Assembly (NCBI GenBank): GCA_937949615.1
Contig: CALEDQ010000020.1
Coordinates: 117,128 to 181,127, forward strand
Source: an uncultured bacterium
Lineage (GTDB): Bacteria; Muiribacteriota; Ozemobacteria; Ozemobacterales; Ozemobacteraceae
Reading direction: 5' to 3'
DNA length: 64,000 bases
Shown here: positions 1-8,613 of the stretch, one piece after another
How the letters are laid out: each line of letters opens with the position of its first letter
Position numbering within the stretch: the first letter of the stretch is position 1
The notes under the pieces: generated by a model
Databases searched by the model: none
What the model saw: the letters and a program-made list of their open reading frames with translations, nothing else
Told to the model about the DNA's origin: nothing
Made by a program: the position numbers and the translations under genes

Positions 1-1
1 G

Positions 2-334
2 CTGATGGCCTGGCGGCACGAGTTCTGGGTCTGCGCGGTCTGCTTCGTTTTCAGGGGTGCTTTCATGAATATGTGCGTGCCGATGCGTCAGGAAACGATG
101 ATGGAGATTATTCCGGCTGAACTGCGATCGCGGGCTTCAGCCGTCGACAGCATGGCATGGAACCTAACCTGGGCGTTCGCGATGTTCTTTTCGGGCGGGG
201 TAATCAAAAACTGGGGCTACGATGTTTCGCTGCTGATCGCTTTTGCCTGCTACCTGGCCTCGGCGCTTAGCTACCGCCACATGTTCAACTCATGGAAACA
301 CCTCAGCCGCAACCCGCGCCGCGCCAGGCACTGA
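2..334 (+). CDS. MFS transporter, C-terminal end (partial)
   Basis: This is the last 110 or so residues of a membrane transporter; the frame is open to the left edge, so the true start lies outside the window. The visible part contains a hydrophobic helix with Arg/Glu-rich cytoplasmic loop (PAELRSRASAVDSMAWNL) followed by two more helices and a basic tail, the pattern of helices 10-12 of major facilitator proteins. Substrate cannot be told. It converges with the adenylate cyclase gene, leaving only five bases between the two stop codons and no visible terminator. Confidence 0.7.
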   Translation: MMAWRHEFWVCAVCFVFRGAFMNMCVPMRQETMMEIIPAELRSRASAVDSMAWNLTWAFAMFFSGGVIKNWGYDVSLLIAFACYLASALSYRHMFNSWKHLSRNPRRARH

Positions 335-339
335 CCGGC

Positions 340-2052
340 TCAGGCTCGGCTCAGCAGCTTATACACCGCAGCCGGCAGGCTTTTTCCCTTGATCTGAACC
401 GGATCGGTCTTTTCGAGCTGCAGTCGTGCGGCAAAGCCTGACGGAATCTGGTCAACCGTGGCCTGACTCAGAATAATATCGTGGTCGAAGTTTTTCGAAA
501 GCGATTCCATGCGCGAGGCGACGTTGACCGTGTCGCCGATCACCGTGTATTCAAAGCGCTTTTCGGTGCCGATATTGCCGGCGACCAGATTGCCGGTGTT
601 GAGGCCGACCCCGAAGCGCACCGGCATTTTCAGACGCCCGGAAGCATTGAGTTCGGCGAGACGCTGGCGCATGCCCAGGGCGGCGTTGATTGCGTCTTCA
701 ACGTGGTTCTCAGAGCCAAGGTGCGGCGTAAAAATGGCCATCACGGCGTCGCCGATAAATTTGTTGATAACACCGTGGTTTTCCATGACCGGTTCGGTGA
801 TGTAGCTGAAGTATGAATTGAGCATACTGACGACCTCTTCTGGTGACATTTGCTCGCTCATCGTCGTGAAATTGCGGATATCTGAAAACAACACCGTGGC
901 GGCAATGTTTTCGCCGCCGAGCGAAACTTTGCGGTTCTCGATGAGATGGCGGGCGATCTCGATCGACACATATTTGCCAAAAGTGTCTTTCAGCTCTTCA
1001 CGCTCTTTGAGCTGATCGACCATGCGGTTGAAGTTCAGCTTCAGGCGCCCGATTTCGTCGTCGAAGAACACCGAGGTCTGTATTGCGAAGTCGCCTTCGG
1101 CGAGGCGCTGCATTTTGTCGCCAAGCACATCGAGCGGCTGCTGAATCGACTTGAACAGCAGCTGCATATTGCCGATGAGAAAAGCCGCCGAGGTAACGAT
1201 GAGAATCAGGCCGTTCATCTTGTATTCGGCCAGATAGAAGTAATCTTTGTGAATACAGGCGGCAAGAATCGCCATCGGCAGCAGCACGAGAAAAATCATC
1301 ATGCTGACCAGCTTCATGTAGATACTCATGCTGGAGCGCCCGGCGGGCTGACCGTTGCGGGCGAAAAGACCGCTGACATAAAGAAACAGTGAAGGTTCAA
1401 GAAACAGGTAGAACAGATAGCACTCGATCACCCACCAGAAAAGATGGTAGCCGACAGCAACCGGAAAGCTTTCAGGATAGTGGGGATGCAGTGTTTTAAA
1501 AGTCGATGAAATGAACCAGACAAGGTGTGCAAAGAAAAAATATGAAAAAATGGCGCGATAGAAGTTATTGTAACGCTTTTCGGCAAGCGGGCGCAGACTT
1601 TCATCGCCTTTTCTGAGAAATGTAAACAGAGGCCGCAGCCAGAAATACAGCAACAGAATCGAGAGCAGTCTGATTCCGGCCGTATAGAATTCGCCCTTGA
1701 TCTGCACCTTTACTTCATCGTTCTTTTGCGAGACTTCAATTTTTCCCTGGGGGTCGGTCGAAAAAGTGCGGCGGTCGACGATTGCCTGCTGAATCAGCGA
1801 AGAGTTGGCTTCGCCGCTTTCGCGGGCGATCTGCACTGCCTTCGAGTTATCGACAAGAAAGGCCATGAGAAAGGAATTAGAATAGAATTCAGCAAAAATC
1901 GAAATCAGCAGAAACGGCAACAGAATCGTGTTAAAAAACGTGGCCCGCCGCGCGAAAGAATGATTCGGCTGATTGCCGCTGCCAGCAGAATCTGCGGCCG
2001 TCTGAACCGGCTGTGCGCCATATGAAGGGTCGATCTGGCTGTTCTCGCTCAT
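340..2052 (-). CDS. Membrane adenylate cyclase, class III, with HAMP domain
   Basis: A 570-residue protein that probably makes cAMP. About six hydrophobic segments occupy residues 40-300, followed by a HAMP linker (about 300-352) and a class III cyclase catalytic domain (about 385-565). The metal-binding Asp is in FSDIRNFT, the second Asp in FIGDAVMAIF, and the stretch NKFIGD plus VIGDTVNVASRME carries the Lys and Asp that select ATP rather than GTP, so adenylate cyclase is preferred. The start ATG at 2052 has GAGGA upstream. A periplasmic or extracytoplasmic segment between the first two helices (about 65-120) may be a sensor. It follows the octahaem cytochrome gene by 75 bases and may be co-transcribed. 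The product could feed the cNMP-binding ATPase at 14940-16130 (inference). Confidence 0.9.
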   Translation of the reverse strand: MSENSQIDPSYGAQPVQTAADSAGSGNQPNHSFARRATFFNTILLPFLLISIFAEFYSNSFLMAFLVDNSKAVQIARESGEANSSLIQQAIVDRRTFSTDPQGKIEVSQKNDEVKVQIKGEFYTAGIRLLSILLLYFWLRPLFTFLRKGDESLRPLAEKRYNNFYRAIFSYFFFAHLVWFISSTFKTLHPHYPESFPVAVGYHLFWWVIECYLFYLFLEPSLFLYVSGLFARNGQPAGRSSMSIYMKLVSMMIFLVLLPMAILAACIHKDYFYLAEYKMNGLILIVTSAAFLIGNMQLLFKSIQQPLDVLGDKMQRLAEGDFAIQTSVFFDDEIGRLKLNFNRMVDQLKEREELKDTFGKYVSIEIARHLIENRKVSLGGENIAATVLFSDIRNFTTMSEQMSPEEVVSMLNSYFSYITEPVMENHGVINKFIGDAVMAIFTPHLGSENHVEDAINAALGMRQRLAELNASGRLKMPVRFGVGLNTGNLVAGNIGTEKRFEYTVIGDTVNVASRMESLSKNFDHDIILSQATVDQIPSGFAARLQLEKTDPVQIKGKSLPAAVYKLLSRA

Positions 2053-2127
2053 AATTCTGTATTCCTCAATTCTTTAAATTCTCGGCTGCAAGCAATTCGG
2101 GAGCTGGAAGAATCTGTTAAGGACGTT

Positions 2128-3348
2128 TCAAGGCTTTTCTGATTCAAGTTTTTCTATGGCTTCTCTGGTGTGCAGAGGGCTCAGCATTGCTGCCCCGACG
2201 CGGCCTTTTATTGCCGCACCTTTGATACGGTCAAGAGCCTTGCGGTCAGAATCGGCCAGAATTGCCGCTTCTGAAGCAAGGCGGTTGAATTCAAGCACGC
2301 TTGCATCGAGGCGGCGGTAATACATGTCGATTTCGGTTCCGGCGTGGCAATTTCGGCATGAATTCTGCATCAACATGCGCCTGTCGCCCCAGTTTTCTGT
2401 GTGGATGCTCTGCATGGCGGCCAGTTTCCAGGAAAGGCGTTCGCCGGGGTTGTGAGTGGCCGTAGCGTTAGCAGCTGCCGGAGCGATGTGACAGACAAAG
2501 CAGTCGGGACGCTTCAGCGGGGTTTCGACCGGAACCAGCTGCTTGCGGTTAAAATCGGTGCTGGCACTCGTAAGATACCAGTCGGTGCCGTGACGCGAGG
2601 CTTTCCAGGATTCATAAGCCGGACCGGTGTCACCGCGGTGGCAGCGGGCACAGGTTTCCGGGCTGCGCGCCCGTTCGAGCGAGTCGTCGTGATGGCCATG
2701 GCAGGCTGCACAGTTGCCGCGGCTGCCGTCGGTATTGATGCGGCCGATACCATGATTCGGCCAGGTATGGTTCAATGGTCGACCGCGTTTCATCTGCAGT
2801 TCGTTGCCATGGCAGACGGCGCAACTGCTTTCGAACAGCGCCGGCGAACTGGTGCGCAGCGGCTGGTTTCGGATCGTTTCGAAAGCCATGGCATGACTGG
2901 AAGAGGCGAAAGAAGCATATTGCGCCGGGTGGCAGGCAGCGCAGGTCAGGGGCGAAACCGGCAGCTGCACCGAAAAGCCGAAATGGCCGTTTTTAGCGGC
3001 TGGATCGGCCGGATTGGCTTTATGACATTCATAGCAGCCAACGCCGTTGCGGGCGTGCGTGCTTTTTTCCCAGGTTTCGACGAGTTTGATCTGGCGCGAA
3101 GCATGGCAGTTGAGACAGCGTGAGGTTTCGTCGCTGGTGACTACCGAAGAAGTATAATTGATCTGCACGACCGGTGTGACAGGTTCTGCCAGAGATTCAG
3201 CATCGGCAGGCCCGGAAGCAGTCTGGGCATAAGCCGGTGAGAAAAACACCACTGCAACGGCGACAAGTGAAAACAGCGCTATTATAAGGCCATACCTGGC
3301 CAACGGAGCCTGCTTCGGATTTCGACTGGTGTTAAGCAATGTTTTCAC
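2128..3348 (-). CDS. Octahaem c-type cytochrome, HAO-like
   Basis: A 406-residue exported electron carrier or multihaem oxidoreductase. An N-terminal hydrophobic segment (about 19-41, ending AYAQ) is a signal peptide or anchor. Eight CxxCH haem motifs are present, with first Cys at 78, 105, 136, 176, 213, 233, 283 and 331. The elements YESWKASRHG and MQNSCRNCHAG recall hydroxylamine-oxidoreductase-like octahaem proteins, but assignment to that family is tentative. The start is GTG at 3348, behind AAAGGGGA. The gene begins 23 bases after the nqrF-like gene and is oriented the same way, so it is most likely the last gene of the Na+-pump operon. That context suggests exchange of electrons with the pump, or a terminal reductase fed by it (inference). 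Confidence 0.85.
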   Translation of the reverse strand: MKTLLNTSRNPKQAPLARYGLIIALFSLVAVAVVFFSPAYAQTASGPADAESLAEPVTPVVQINYTSSVVTSDETSRCLNCHASRQIKLVETWEKSTHARNGVGCYECHKANPADPAAKNGHFGFSVQLPVSPLTCAACHPAQYASFASSSHAMAFETIRNQPLRTSSPALFESSCAVCHGNELQMKRGRPLNHTWPNHGIGRINTDGSRGNCAACHGHHDDSLERARSPETCARCHRGDTGPAYESWKASRHGTDWYLTSASTDFNRKQLVPVETPLKRPDCFVCHIAPAAANATATHNPGERLSWKLAAMQSIHTENWGDRRMLMQNSCRNCHAGTEIDMYYRRLDASVLEFNRLASEAAILADSDRKALDRIKGAAIKGRVGAAMLSPLHTREAIEKLESEKP

Positions 3349-3371
3349 TCCCCTTTGCGGCTGAAGTTGTC

Positions 3372-4472
3372 TTAAAAATCGAACGGATCGGTAAATATTC
3401 TATCAGAGGGGACACTTCCCGCAACAAGAACTTTGTTGACGGCTTCCATCATCGGTTTCGGGCCACAGATGAATGCCAGCAGCCCGGCAGCCGGCAAGGT
3501 CGGCAATTTTTCTGCGAGAATCTCGTGAATCATGCCCTTGGGGCCGGTCCAGCCGTCTTCAAGCATTGGCCGGGAAAGGGCCGGGAAATAATGAAAATTG
3601 TGGCAGCGGCGGGCGAGCGTGCGGAAAAATTCTTCGTTGTAGAGATTCTCGCGGCTGCGGGCACCATGAAAAAGAAAAACCGGAGCAGAGAAACCGGTTG
3701 CCTGCAATGCTGCGACCATCGAGCGCAGCGGCGCCAGCCCCACCCCGCCGGCAACCAGCAGCAGCGGGCTGGAATGCTGCTGTGGCGACAGGGTCATGTC
3801 GCCGAAAGGCCCGGTAACTTCAATCTGGTCACCGGGTTGCATGGCGTGCAGGTGACTGCTGACCAGACCGCCGGCAACCAGCTGCACATCGAGCGAAAAG
3901 CTCTGTTTTTCGGCGGGCGCCGACGAAATTGAATAGGCGCGCAGAACTCTTTCCCATGGCTGATTAAAGACGATCTGCATATACTGGCCGGGCAGAAACT
4001 CAAGGTTTTTGCCTTCAGGCAGTCTGAAACGCAGAGTTCTGATATCTGCGGCCACTTTCTCGCTGGCTGCAAGCGTGGCCAGATAAGAACCGGCGCCGAG
4101 CAGGGCGGCTGCAATTTCAACCTTCATATCACCGCGCACTTTTGCCTGACAGGCCAGGCGCGCCAGTGCCGCCAGCCGGTCGGCGGGCAACTGCAGCTTT
4201 TCAAGAGTGGTTGCCGGACTGCCGCCTTCGGTGACCCTGACTTCGCAGCGGCCGCAGGTGCCTTTACCGCCGCAGGCGGCTGGCAGAAAAACATTCTGCT
4301 GTGCCAGGGCATTCAGCAGACTCTGCCCGCAATCGGCTTCGCGGGGCTGCTCGTTGATCTGCAGCTTTGCCCGACCGGTCTGCCGCAGCAGTCTGCCGGC
4401 CAGGGTAAGAGCCCCGCACAGCAGCAGCACGAAAGCGTTGATCAGCAGAAGCGCAAGCAGATACTGCATCAC
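3372..4472 (-). CDS. nqrF: NqrF-like NADH-oxidising subunit (2Fe-2S, FAD)
   Basis: The 366-residue electron-input subunit of a Na+-translocating NADH:quinone reductase type complex. An N-terminal membrane helix (about 4-28) precedes a plant-type 2Fe-2S domain with ligands C67, C73, C76 and C108. A ferredoxin-reductase module follows: FAD motif RAYSISS (177-183), NADH motif GGVGLAPLRS (241-250) and CGPKPMM near 335. The presence of this subunit, and not RnfB/RnfC, places the cluster with Nqr rather than Rnf. The start overlaps the stop of the upstream nqrE-like gene in ATGA. It is slightly shorter than the usual ~408 residues, the difference lying mainly in the linker between domains. Confidence 0.92.
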   Translation of the reverse strand: MMQYLLALLLINAFVLLLCGALTLAGRLLRQTGRAKLQINEQPREADCGQSLLNALAQQNVFLPAACGGKGTCGRCEVRVTEGGSPATTLEKLQLPADRLAALARLACQAKVRGDMKVEIAAALLGAGSYLATLAASEKVAADIRTLRFRLPEGKNLEFLPGQYMQIVFNQPWERVLRAYSISSAPAEKQSFSLDVQLVAGGLVSSHLHAMQPGDQIEVTGPFGDMTLSPQQHSSPLLLVAGGVGLAPLRSMVAALQATGFSAPVFLFHGARSRENLYNEEFFRTLARRCHNFHYFPALSRPMLEDGWTGPKGMIHEILAEKLPTLPAAGLLAFICGPKPMMEAVNKVLVAGSVPSDRIFTDPFDF

Positions 4473-5071
4473 AGACTGCCTCCGTTAAACAGGCCCGCGA
4501 GGCCGGTAAAAGCCATTGCCATAACTGCGGCAATCAGCATGGTAACACCGGTGCGGCCGAGATGTGGCGAAATGGCCGCCAGCTCAATGCGGCGCCGCAG
4601 AGAAGCAATCAGACACAGAACGAGTGACCAGCCCAGACCGCTGCCGACGGCAAAGGCAAGCGCGCTGAACAGATCGTATTCGCGAAGCACTGCAAACATC
4701 GAAACGCCAAGAATAGCGCAGTTAACTGCAATCAGAGGCAAAAATATGCCAAATGAGGCATGAACGGCCGGAAAAAACCGGTCGAGAAATTCTTCGAGCA
4801 GCTGCGTTACTGCGGCTATGGTTAAAATGAAAAACAGCAGCTGCAGATATTCGAGCCCGAGGGGTGCGAGAATGCCGTGAAAAATGGCGAAGTTCGCGGC
4901 AACGGTTAAAAGCATAACCAGGCTGACGGTAACCCCCATCTGCAGCGAAGCTCTCAGGTCTGAAGAAATCGAAATCAGCGGGCAGGTGCCGAGAAAGAAA
5001 TACAGACCCATATTCTCGGTAATGGCGGCGGTAAAAAGAATGGCAAGCAGGGGGGTCAGCTGGGTTTCCAT
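4469..5071 (-). CDS. nqrE: NqrE/RnfA-like membrane subunit
   Basis: A 200-residue integral membrane subunit with about six helices. It carries the two half-site cysteines expected for the intramembrane iron-sulfur centre shared with NqrD: C30 in FFLGTCPL and C118 in AVNCAILG. The residues after C118 read VSMF where the family usually has GSLF, a minor departure. The gene starts one base inside the stop of the nqrD-like gene (TGATG) and overlaps nqrF by four bases, so the subunits are translationally coupled. Confidence 0.92.
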   Translation of the reverse strand: METQLTPLLAILFTAAITENMGLYFFLGTCPLISISSDLRASLQMGVTVSLVMLLTVAANFAIFHGILAPLGLEYLQLLFFILTIAAVTQLLEEFLDRFFPAVHASFGIFLPLIAVNCAILGVSMFAVLREYDLFSALAFAVGSGLGWSLVLCLIASLRRRIELAAISPHLGRTGVTMLIAAVMAMAFTGLAGLFNGGSL

Positions 5072-5673
5072 CAGCTTTCCCTCCCGGCGGCGGCCCGCAG
5101 GCGGTTAACCAGATACAGCAGCCCGGCAAATACAATGAAAGCACCTGGCGGCGAGTTGAAAACCCGGCAGGCAATGTAAAAATCGGGCATTACCGACAGC
5201 CCCCAGAGTGTGCCGTTGCCAAGCAGTTCGCGAATACCAGAAATACCGAGCAGCACGAACAGGTAGCCGAGCGAAACTCCGAGTGCATCGCAGAATGCTT
5301 CGGCTGGCCGGTGTGAAACCGCATAGGCTTCGAGGCGGCCCATAACGACGCAGTTGGTGACAATCAGGCCGACATAGGGGCCAAGAGCGCGCGCCATATC
5401 CGGATACCAGGCTCTGAGCAGTTGTTCGACCGAGATTACTGCCGTCACGATGACGAGCATATACGAAATCAGTCTGAATCTGAAAGGAATGCGGTAGCGC
5501 AACAGCGAAATGGCAAGTGAGCTGAATATGGTTGTCGCTCCAACCATGACCGCCATAAAAAAGGCGTTTTCGACCCTGAGTGTGACGGCGAGCGTCGAAC
5601 ACAGGCCAAGCGCCATGACAAACACCGGGTTTGCCGGTATCATACCCTGCCAGATTGTTCTCAGATATTTCAT
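5071..5673 (-). CDS. nqrD: NqrD/RnfE-like membrane subunit
   Basis: A 200-residue membrane subunit paired with NqrE. The family signatures NPVFVMALGLCSTLAVT near the N-terminus (C25) and VGLIVTNCVVMGRLEAYA (C108) are both present, supplying the other two cysteines of the predicted intramembrane cluster. About six hydrophobic helices are visible. It overlaps the nqrC-like gene by four bases (ATGA) and the nqrE-like gene by one. Confidence 0.92.
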   Translation of the reverse strand: MKYLRTIWQGMIPANPVFVMALGLCSTLAVTLRVENAFFMAVMVGATTIFSSLAISLLRYRIPFRFRLISYMLVIVTAVISVEQLLRAWYPDMARALGPYVGLIVTNCVVMGRLEAYAVSHRPAEAFCDALGVSLGYLFVLLGISGIRELLGNGTLWGLSVMPDFYIACRVFNSPPGAFIVFAGLLYLVNRLRAAAGRES

Positions 5674-6251
5674 GCGGCACCTCTGAGCTTTTTAAGCTCT
5701 GTGAGTGCGCGATTGAGAATTTTCTCGACCGCTTTTGAACTGGTGGTGGCGCCGGTTACCGCATCGAACTGGTTATCGAGGGCTTTGAAAGAAGCGAGAG
5801 CAACGCCAGCTGCCGCATTCAGCCCGGTGAATTTTTCGCTGAAATTTTCATCGGTAATCAGACTGCCAAGCCCGGCGGTTTCGTTCTGTTCGACAACCCG
5901 CAGCCCCTGCAGTCGCCCGGTTCTGGTATCGATGATAAAAACCAGCGTAATTTCGGCCCACATGCCGTTGCCGGTGGCTTCGCAGGCCCACAGTTCAGGG
6001 CGCCGACTACCCTGCCAGAACTTGATACGGCCGCCGGCACGGCGGGTGAAAAGCTGGTTAAAGCGGTCGAGCAGCTGATCTTCGACCGGCAGGGTTTCCT
6101 CGCCGGCGATCTGCAGAATGGCATCGACCGAACGCAGGCTGATTTCGGCACGTTCACCAATCGCGGCGCGGGTCATGATCAGCAGCAATGCGCAAAGTGA
6201 CGCGAGCAGCAGCATGAATTTCAGGTCTTTTCTGTCGGTAGCGGGTGTCAT
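5670..6251 (-). CDS. nqrC: NqrC/RnfG-like FMN-binding subunit
   Basis: The subunit carries one membrane helix (about residues 9-28) and an extracytoplasmic FMN-binding domain. The covalent flavin motif is intact as DAVTGATTSS near residue 165-172, where the Thr of TGAT is the expected acceptor. The ATG at 6251 is chosen because it overlaps the nqrB stop as ATGA; a GTG three codons upstream (6260) is also open. At 193 residues it is shorter than typical NqrC (~255) and closer in length to RnfG. The flavin transferase ApbE normally needed for attachment is not in this window. Confidence 0.88.
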   Translation of the reverse strand: MTPATDRKDLKFMLLLASLCALLLIMTRAAIGERAEISLRSVDAILQIAGEETLPVEDQLLDRFNQLFTRRAGGRIKFWQGSRRPELWACEATGNGMWAEITLVFIIDTRTGRLQGLRVVEQNETAGLGSLITDENFSEKFTGLNAAAGVALASFKALDNQFDAVTGATTSSKAVEKILNRALTELKKLRGAA

Positions 6252-7273
6252 TGATTCCACCTGCGCATGATAAGGTCAGTGACGAGCGGCGCGGAAATCT
6301 GGGCCAGCAGCAGCCCATAGGCCGGCCCAAGCAGATCGGGCGACCTGAAAATAAAAAGCAGGGCAAAAAAAGCGAACAGCAGCCCGCTGATAATCTGACC
6401 GGGCACGTCCGCCGGCAGAGAATGGCGGTCGATAACCGCCAGCAGCAGCAATGTCGGGATTATTCCGAGAAAAAGCGGGTGCAGGGGTGAGATACTCAGA
6501 CTCGCAGAACCGTTAAAGAGCATTACTCCCAGCTGCAGCGCCAGCAGCGAGGTTACCCACCAGATACGGCGATGCCCGGCCCCCAGAGAGAAAACTGCTG
6601 ATGCGAGGAGCAGCGGCAAACCGAAGGCAGACCCCGGGATTGCCGGCAGCATGCCTGAAAAGGATGCCTGAAAAAGCGCACCGACCGGCACCTTTGCATA
6701 TAGCTGCCAGACCGGCATTGCCACCGGTGCACCGGCGTTCCAGATTGTAAAGCCGTCGTGCGGGCCGGGCAATGGCCTGACTGCGTGTAGACTGGCGGTG
6801 TGGTCATAACCGACGATCATAAAAACCACCGCGACGGCAACCGGATTGAAAATGTGTCTGCCAAAGCCGCCAAAGCTGTTGAAGACAATAATATATGTCG
6901 CAGCGAGAATGACAGGAATCAGCCAGAGTGGCAGAGCCAGTGGGCAGAGCAGTGGAAACAGCAGAAACAGTGACCAACCGAAGCGGTCTGACAGACGATT
7001 TGATTCAGGATTGCCTGATTTTGCAGGTTGCCCGAGACCGGCAGGGTTTGCGGAGTCTGTCAATATTTCAGGTTTATCAGACGCAGCTGGCTTAAAAATC
7101 AAAGACAGAAACCAGCAGCAGACACCCGTCGTCATGCTGAGCAGCACGGCGACTGCGAACTTCTGCCCGAACCTTCCCCATATCTGGAAATAGAGAGGCA
7201 AAAGCAGAAGCAGCAGCAACAGATTTTCGTGGTCTGAGGCTGGTGAAACTGAAGCTGGTGAATTCTGCCGCAT
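6248..7273 (-). CDS. nqrB: NqrB/RnfD-like membrane subunit, atypical flavin site
   Basis: First gene of the operon; a polytopic membrane protein with about nine or ten helices. GFGRHIFNPVAVAVVF matches the NqrB/RnfD signature. The usual covalent-FMN motif (DGFSGAT in NqrB) is replaced by DGFTIWNAGAPVAM, so the acceptor Thr of SGAT appears to be missing while the flanking DGF is kept. The frame is open up to 7402, but the extra 43 residues are polar and Cys-rich and lie over likely promoter DNA, so the ATG at 7273 (MRQNSPAS) is preferred; neither start has a good ribosome binding site. No nqrA precedes it: the neighbour upstream is a divergent gene. Confidence 0.82.
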   Translation of the reverse strand: MRQNSPASVSPASDHENLLLLLLLLPLYFQIWGRFGQKFAVAVLLSMTTGVCCWFLSLIFKPAASDKPEILTDSANPAGLGQPAKSGNPESNRLSDRFGWSLFLLFPLLCPLALPLWLIPVILAATYIIVFNSFGGFGRHIFNPVAVAVVFMIVGYDHTASLHAVRPLPGPHDGFTIWNAGAPVAMPVWQLYAKVPVGALFQASFSGMLPAIPGSAFGLPLLLASAVFSLGAGHRRIWWVTSLLALQLGVMLFNGSASLSISPLHPLFLGIIPTLLLLAVIDRHSLPADVPGQIISGLLFAFFALLFIFRSPDLLGPAYGLLLAQISAPLVTDLIMRRWNQ

Positions 7274-7470
7274 GCGATGAGCATAAGTTAAGGGGATGCC
7301 GGCCGTCAAGCATCTGTCTGCCGTCTGCGGCCTGCAGTCTGTATATTTTTTGCACATTTTGCAATTTGCTCTAAACTTTTCAGGGGGGAGCTGCCGATAC
7401 ATATAAGGGGAAGTGTTTTTTTTCGCTTTCGCGCATAAGGATGTGCAAACTTACTCAAGGAGGAGTAAAC

Positions 7471-8604
7471 ATGGCTATTGCCGCGTCAATTTTATCGCAG
7501 CGTTTCATGCGGGCCAGCCGGTTCTCACAGGCAGTCGATGCACTTTTCAAAAAAGACGACACAAAAACTGCCGCCAGACAGTCAGACCTCGAAAAAGATC
7601 TGCTCGAACTGTCGCCGATGAACCAGATGCGCCAGACCATCACCCGGTTCAGAAGTCAGACCACAGTGTCAGAACTGAATCTGAAGCTGACTGTCAGCAG
7701 CGACAAACCTCTGGAAACAGGCAGCGCCGACCCCAAAATCGAACGCGATCTCGATCTGATGCTGCGCATGATCAGTAAAGATGAAAAGGAATACGAAACG
7801 CTGAAGGCGCGTTTCGAAAAGCTGCTCCGCCAGGCTCAGGGCACCAACACGGCCGGGGAAGAGGCCTCGGCTGCCGCTGCCGAAACATCTGGCAACGCGG
7901 TGGCAGAGTCGAACGCAGTGGTAAGCAGTTCAGCATCAGGCACCATCGCGACCGGGCAGCAGAGTCAGGCGCTCACGACCGAAGAAATGTCGGCAAGCCT
8001 GGCAAGACGCAATTCGTATGAGCTCAACCTGAAATTCAGGCAGAATACCAGTGTCGAAGAGCGTATTGGCATAAGTCTTGAAGAGCTTGGCATAAAAAAA
8101 GTCGACCCGCTCGTTCTTGATCTTGACGGCAATGGCATTCAGCTGACCGAAGCCGGAAAAGGCGCGATTTTTGATGTAACCGCCGACGGCAAACTCGACA
8201 ACACTGCCTGGGTCAAGGGCAATACCGCTCTACTCACCTACGACCGCAATGGTAACGGCGTCGTCGACAACGGCAGCGAGCTGTTTGGTGACCAGAATGG
8301 TGCGGCCGACGGCTTTGAAGAACTCGGGAAATACGATACGAATGGTGACCGCAAAATCACTATTCTCGACCCGATTTTCAAGGCGCTGAAACTCTACCGC
8401 GATCTTAACGGCGACGGCAAAATGAGCAAAAACGAGTTCAGCAGTCTGAGCGAGCTTGGCATCAAAGCCCTGAATCTTAATTTCATGCGCACTTCAGCTG
8501 ACATCAACGGCAATTCACTGCTACTTAACGGCAGCTTTGAACGCGAAGACGGCTCGACCGGACAGCTTGCCGACGTGCTGCTCGGCTATCGCACGATAAA
8601 ATAG
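7471..8604 (+). CDS. EF-hand/calcium-binding repeat protein
   Basis: A 377-residue protein. The start at 7471 is fixed by AAGGAGG eight bases upstream; a 7441 ATG is open but lacks such a site. The N-terminal half is helical and Glu/Lys/Ala-rich with no signal peptide. The C-terminal half (about 220-375) opens with DPLVLDLDGNGIQLT, a domain found at the ends of large bacterial surface or RTX-type proteins, and contains several DxDxNG-like loops (DRNGNGVVDNGSE, DTNGDRKI, DLNGDGKMSKNE), so it probably binds Ca2+. It is divergently transcribed from the Na+-pump operon and converges with the next gene. Export route, if any, is unknown. Confidence 0.78.
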   Translation: MAIAASILSQRFMRASRFSQAVDALFKKDDTKTAARQSDLEKDLLELSPMNQMRQTITRFRSQTTVSELNLKLTVSSDKPLETGSADPKIERDLDLMLRMISKDEKEYETLKARFEKLLRQAQGTNTAGEEASAAAAETSGNAVAESNAVVSSSASGTIATGQQSQALTTEEMSASLARRNSYELNLKFRQNTSVEERIGISLEELGIKKVDPLVLDLDGNGIQLTEAGKGAIFDVTADGKLDNTAWVKGNTALLTYDRNGNGVVDNGSELFGDQNGAADGFEELGKYDTNGDRKITILDPIFKALKLYRDLNGDGKMSKNEFSSLSELGIKALNLNFMRTSADINGNSLLLNGSFEREDGSTGQLADVLLGYRTIK

Positions 8605-8613
8605 GCGCGGCAA

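Noticed and set aside
2401..3123. Long plus-strand open frame opposite the cytochrome gene
   Set aside because: Mirror of a real gene with CxxCH motifs on the minus strand; no ribosome site and biased composition.
3372..7273. Rnf complex
   Set aside because: No RnfB or RnfC is present, and the NADH-oxidising subunit is clearly NqrF-type, although subunit C is short like RnfG.
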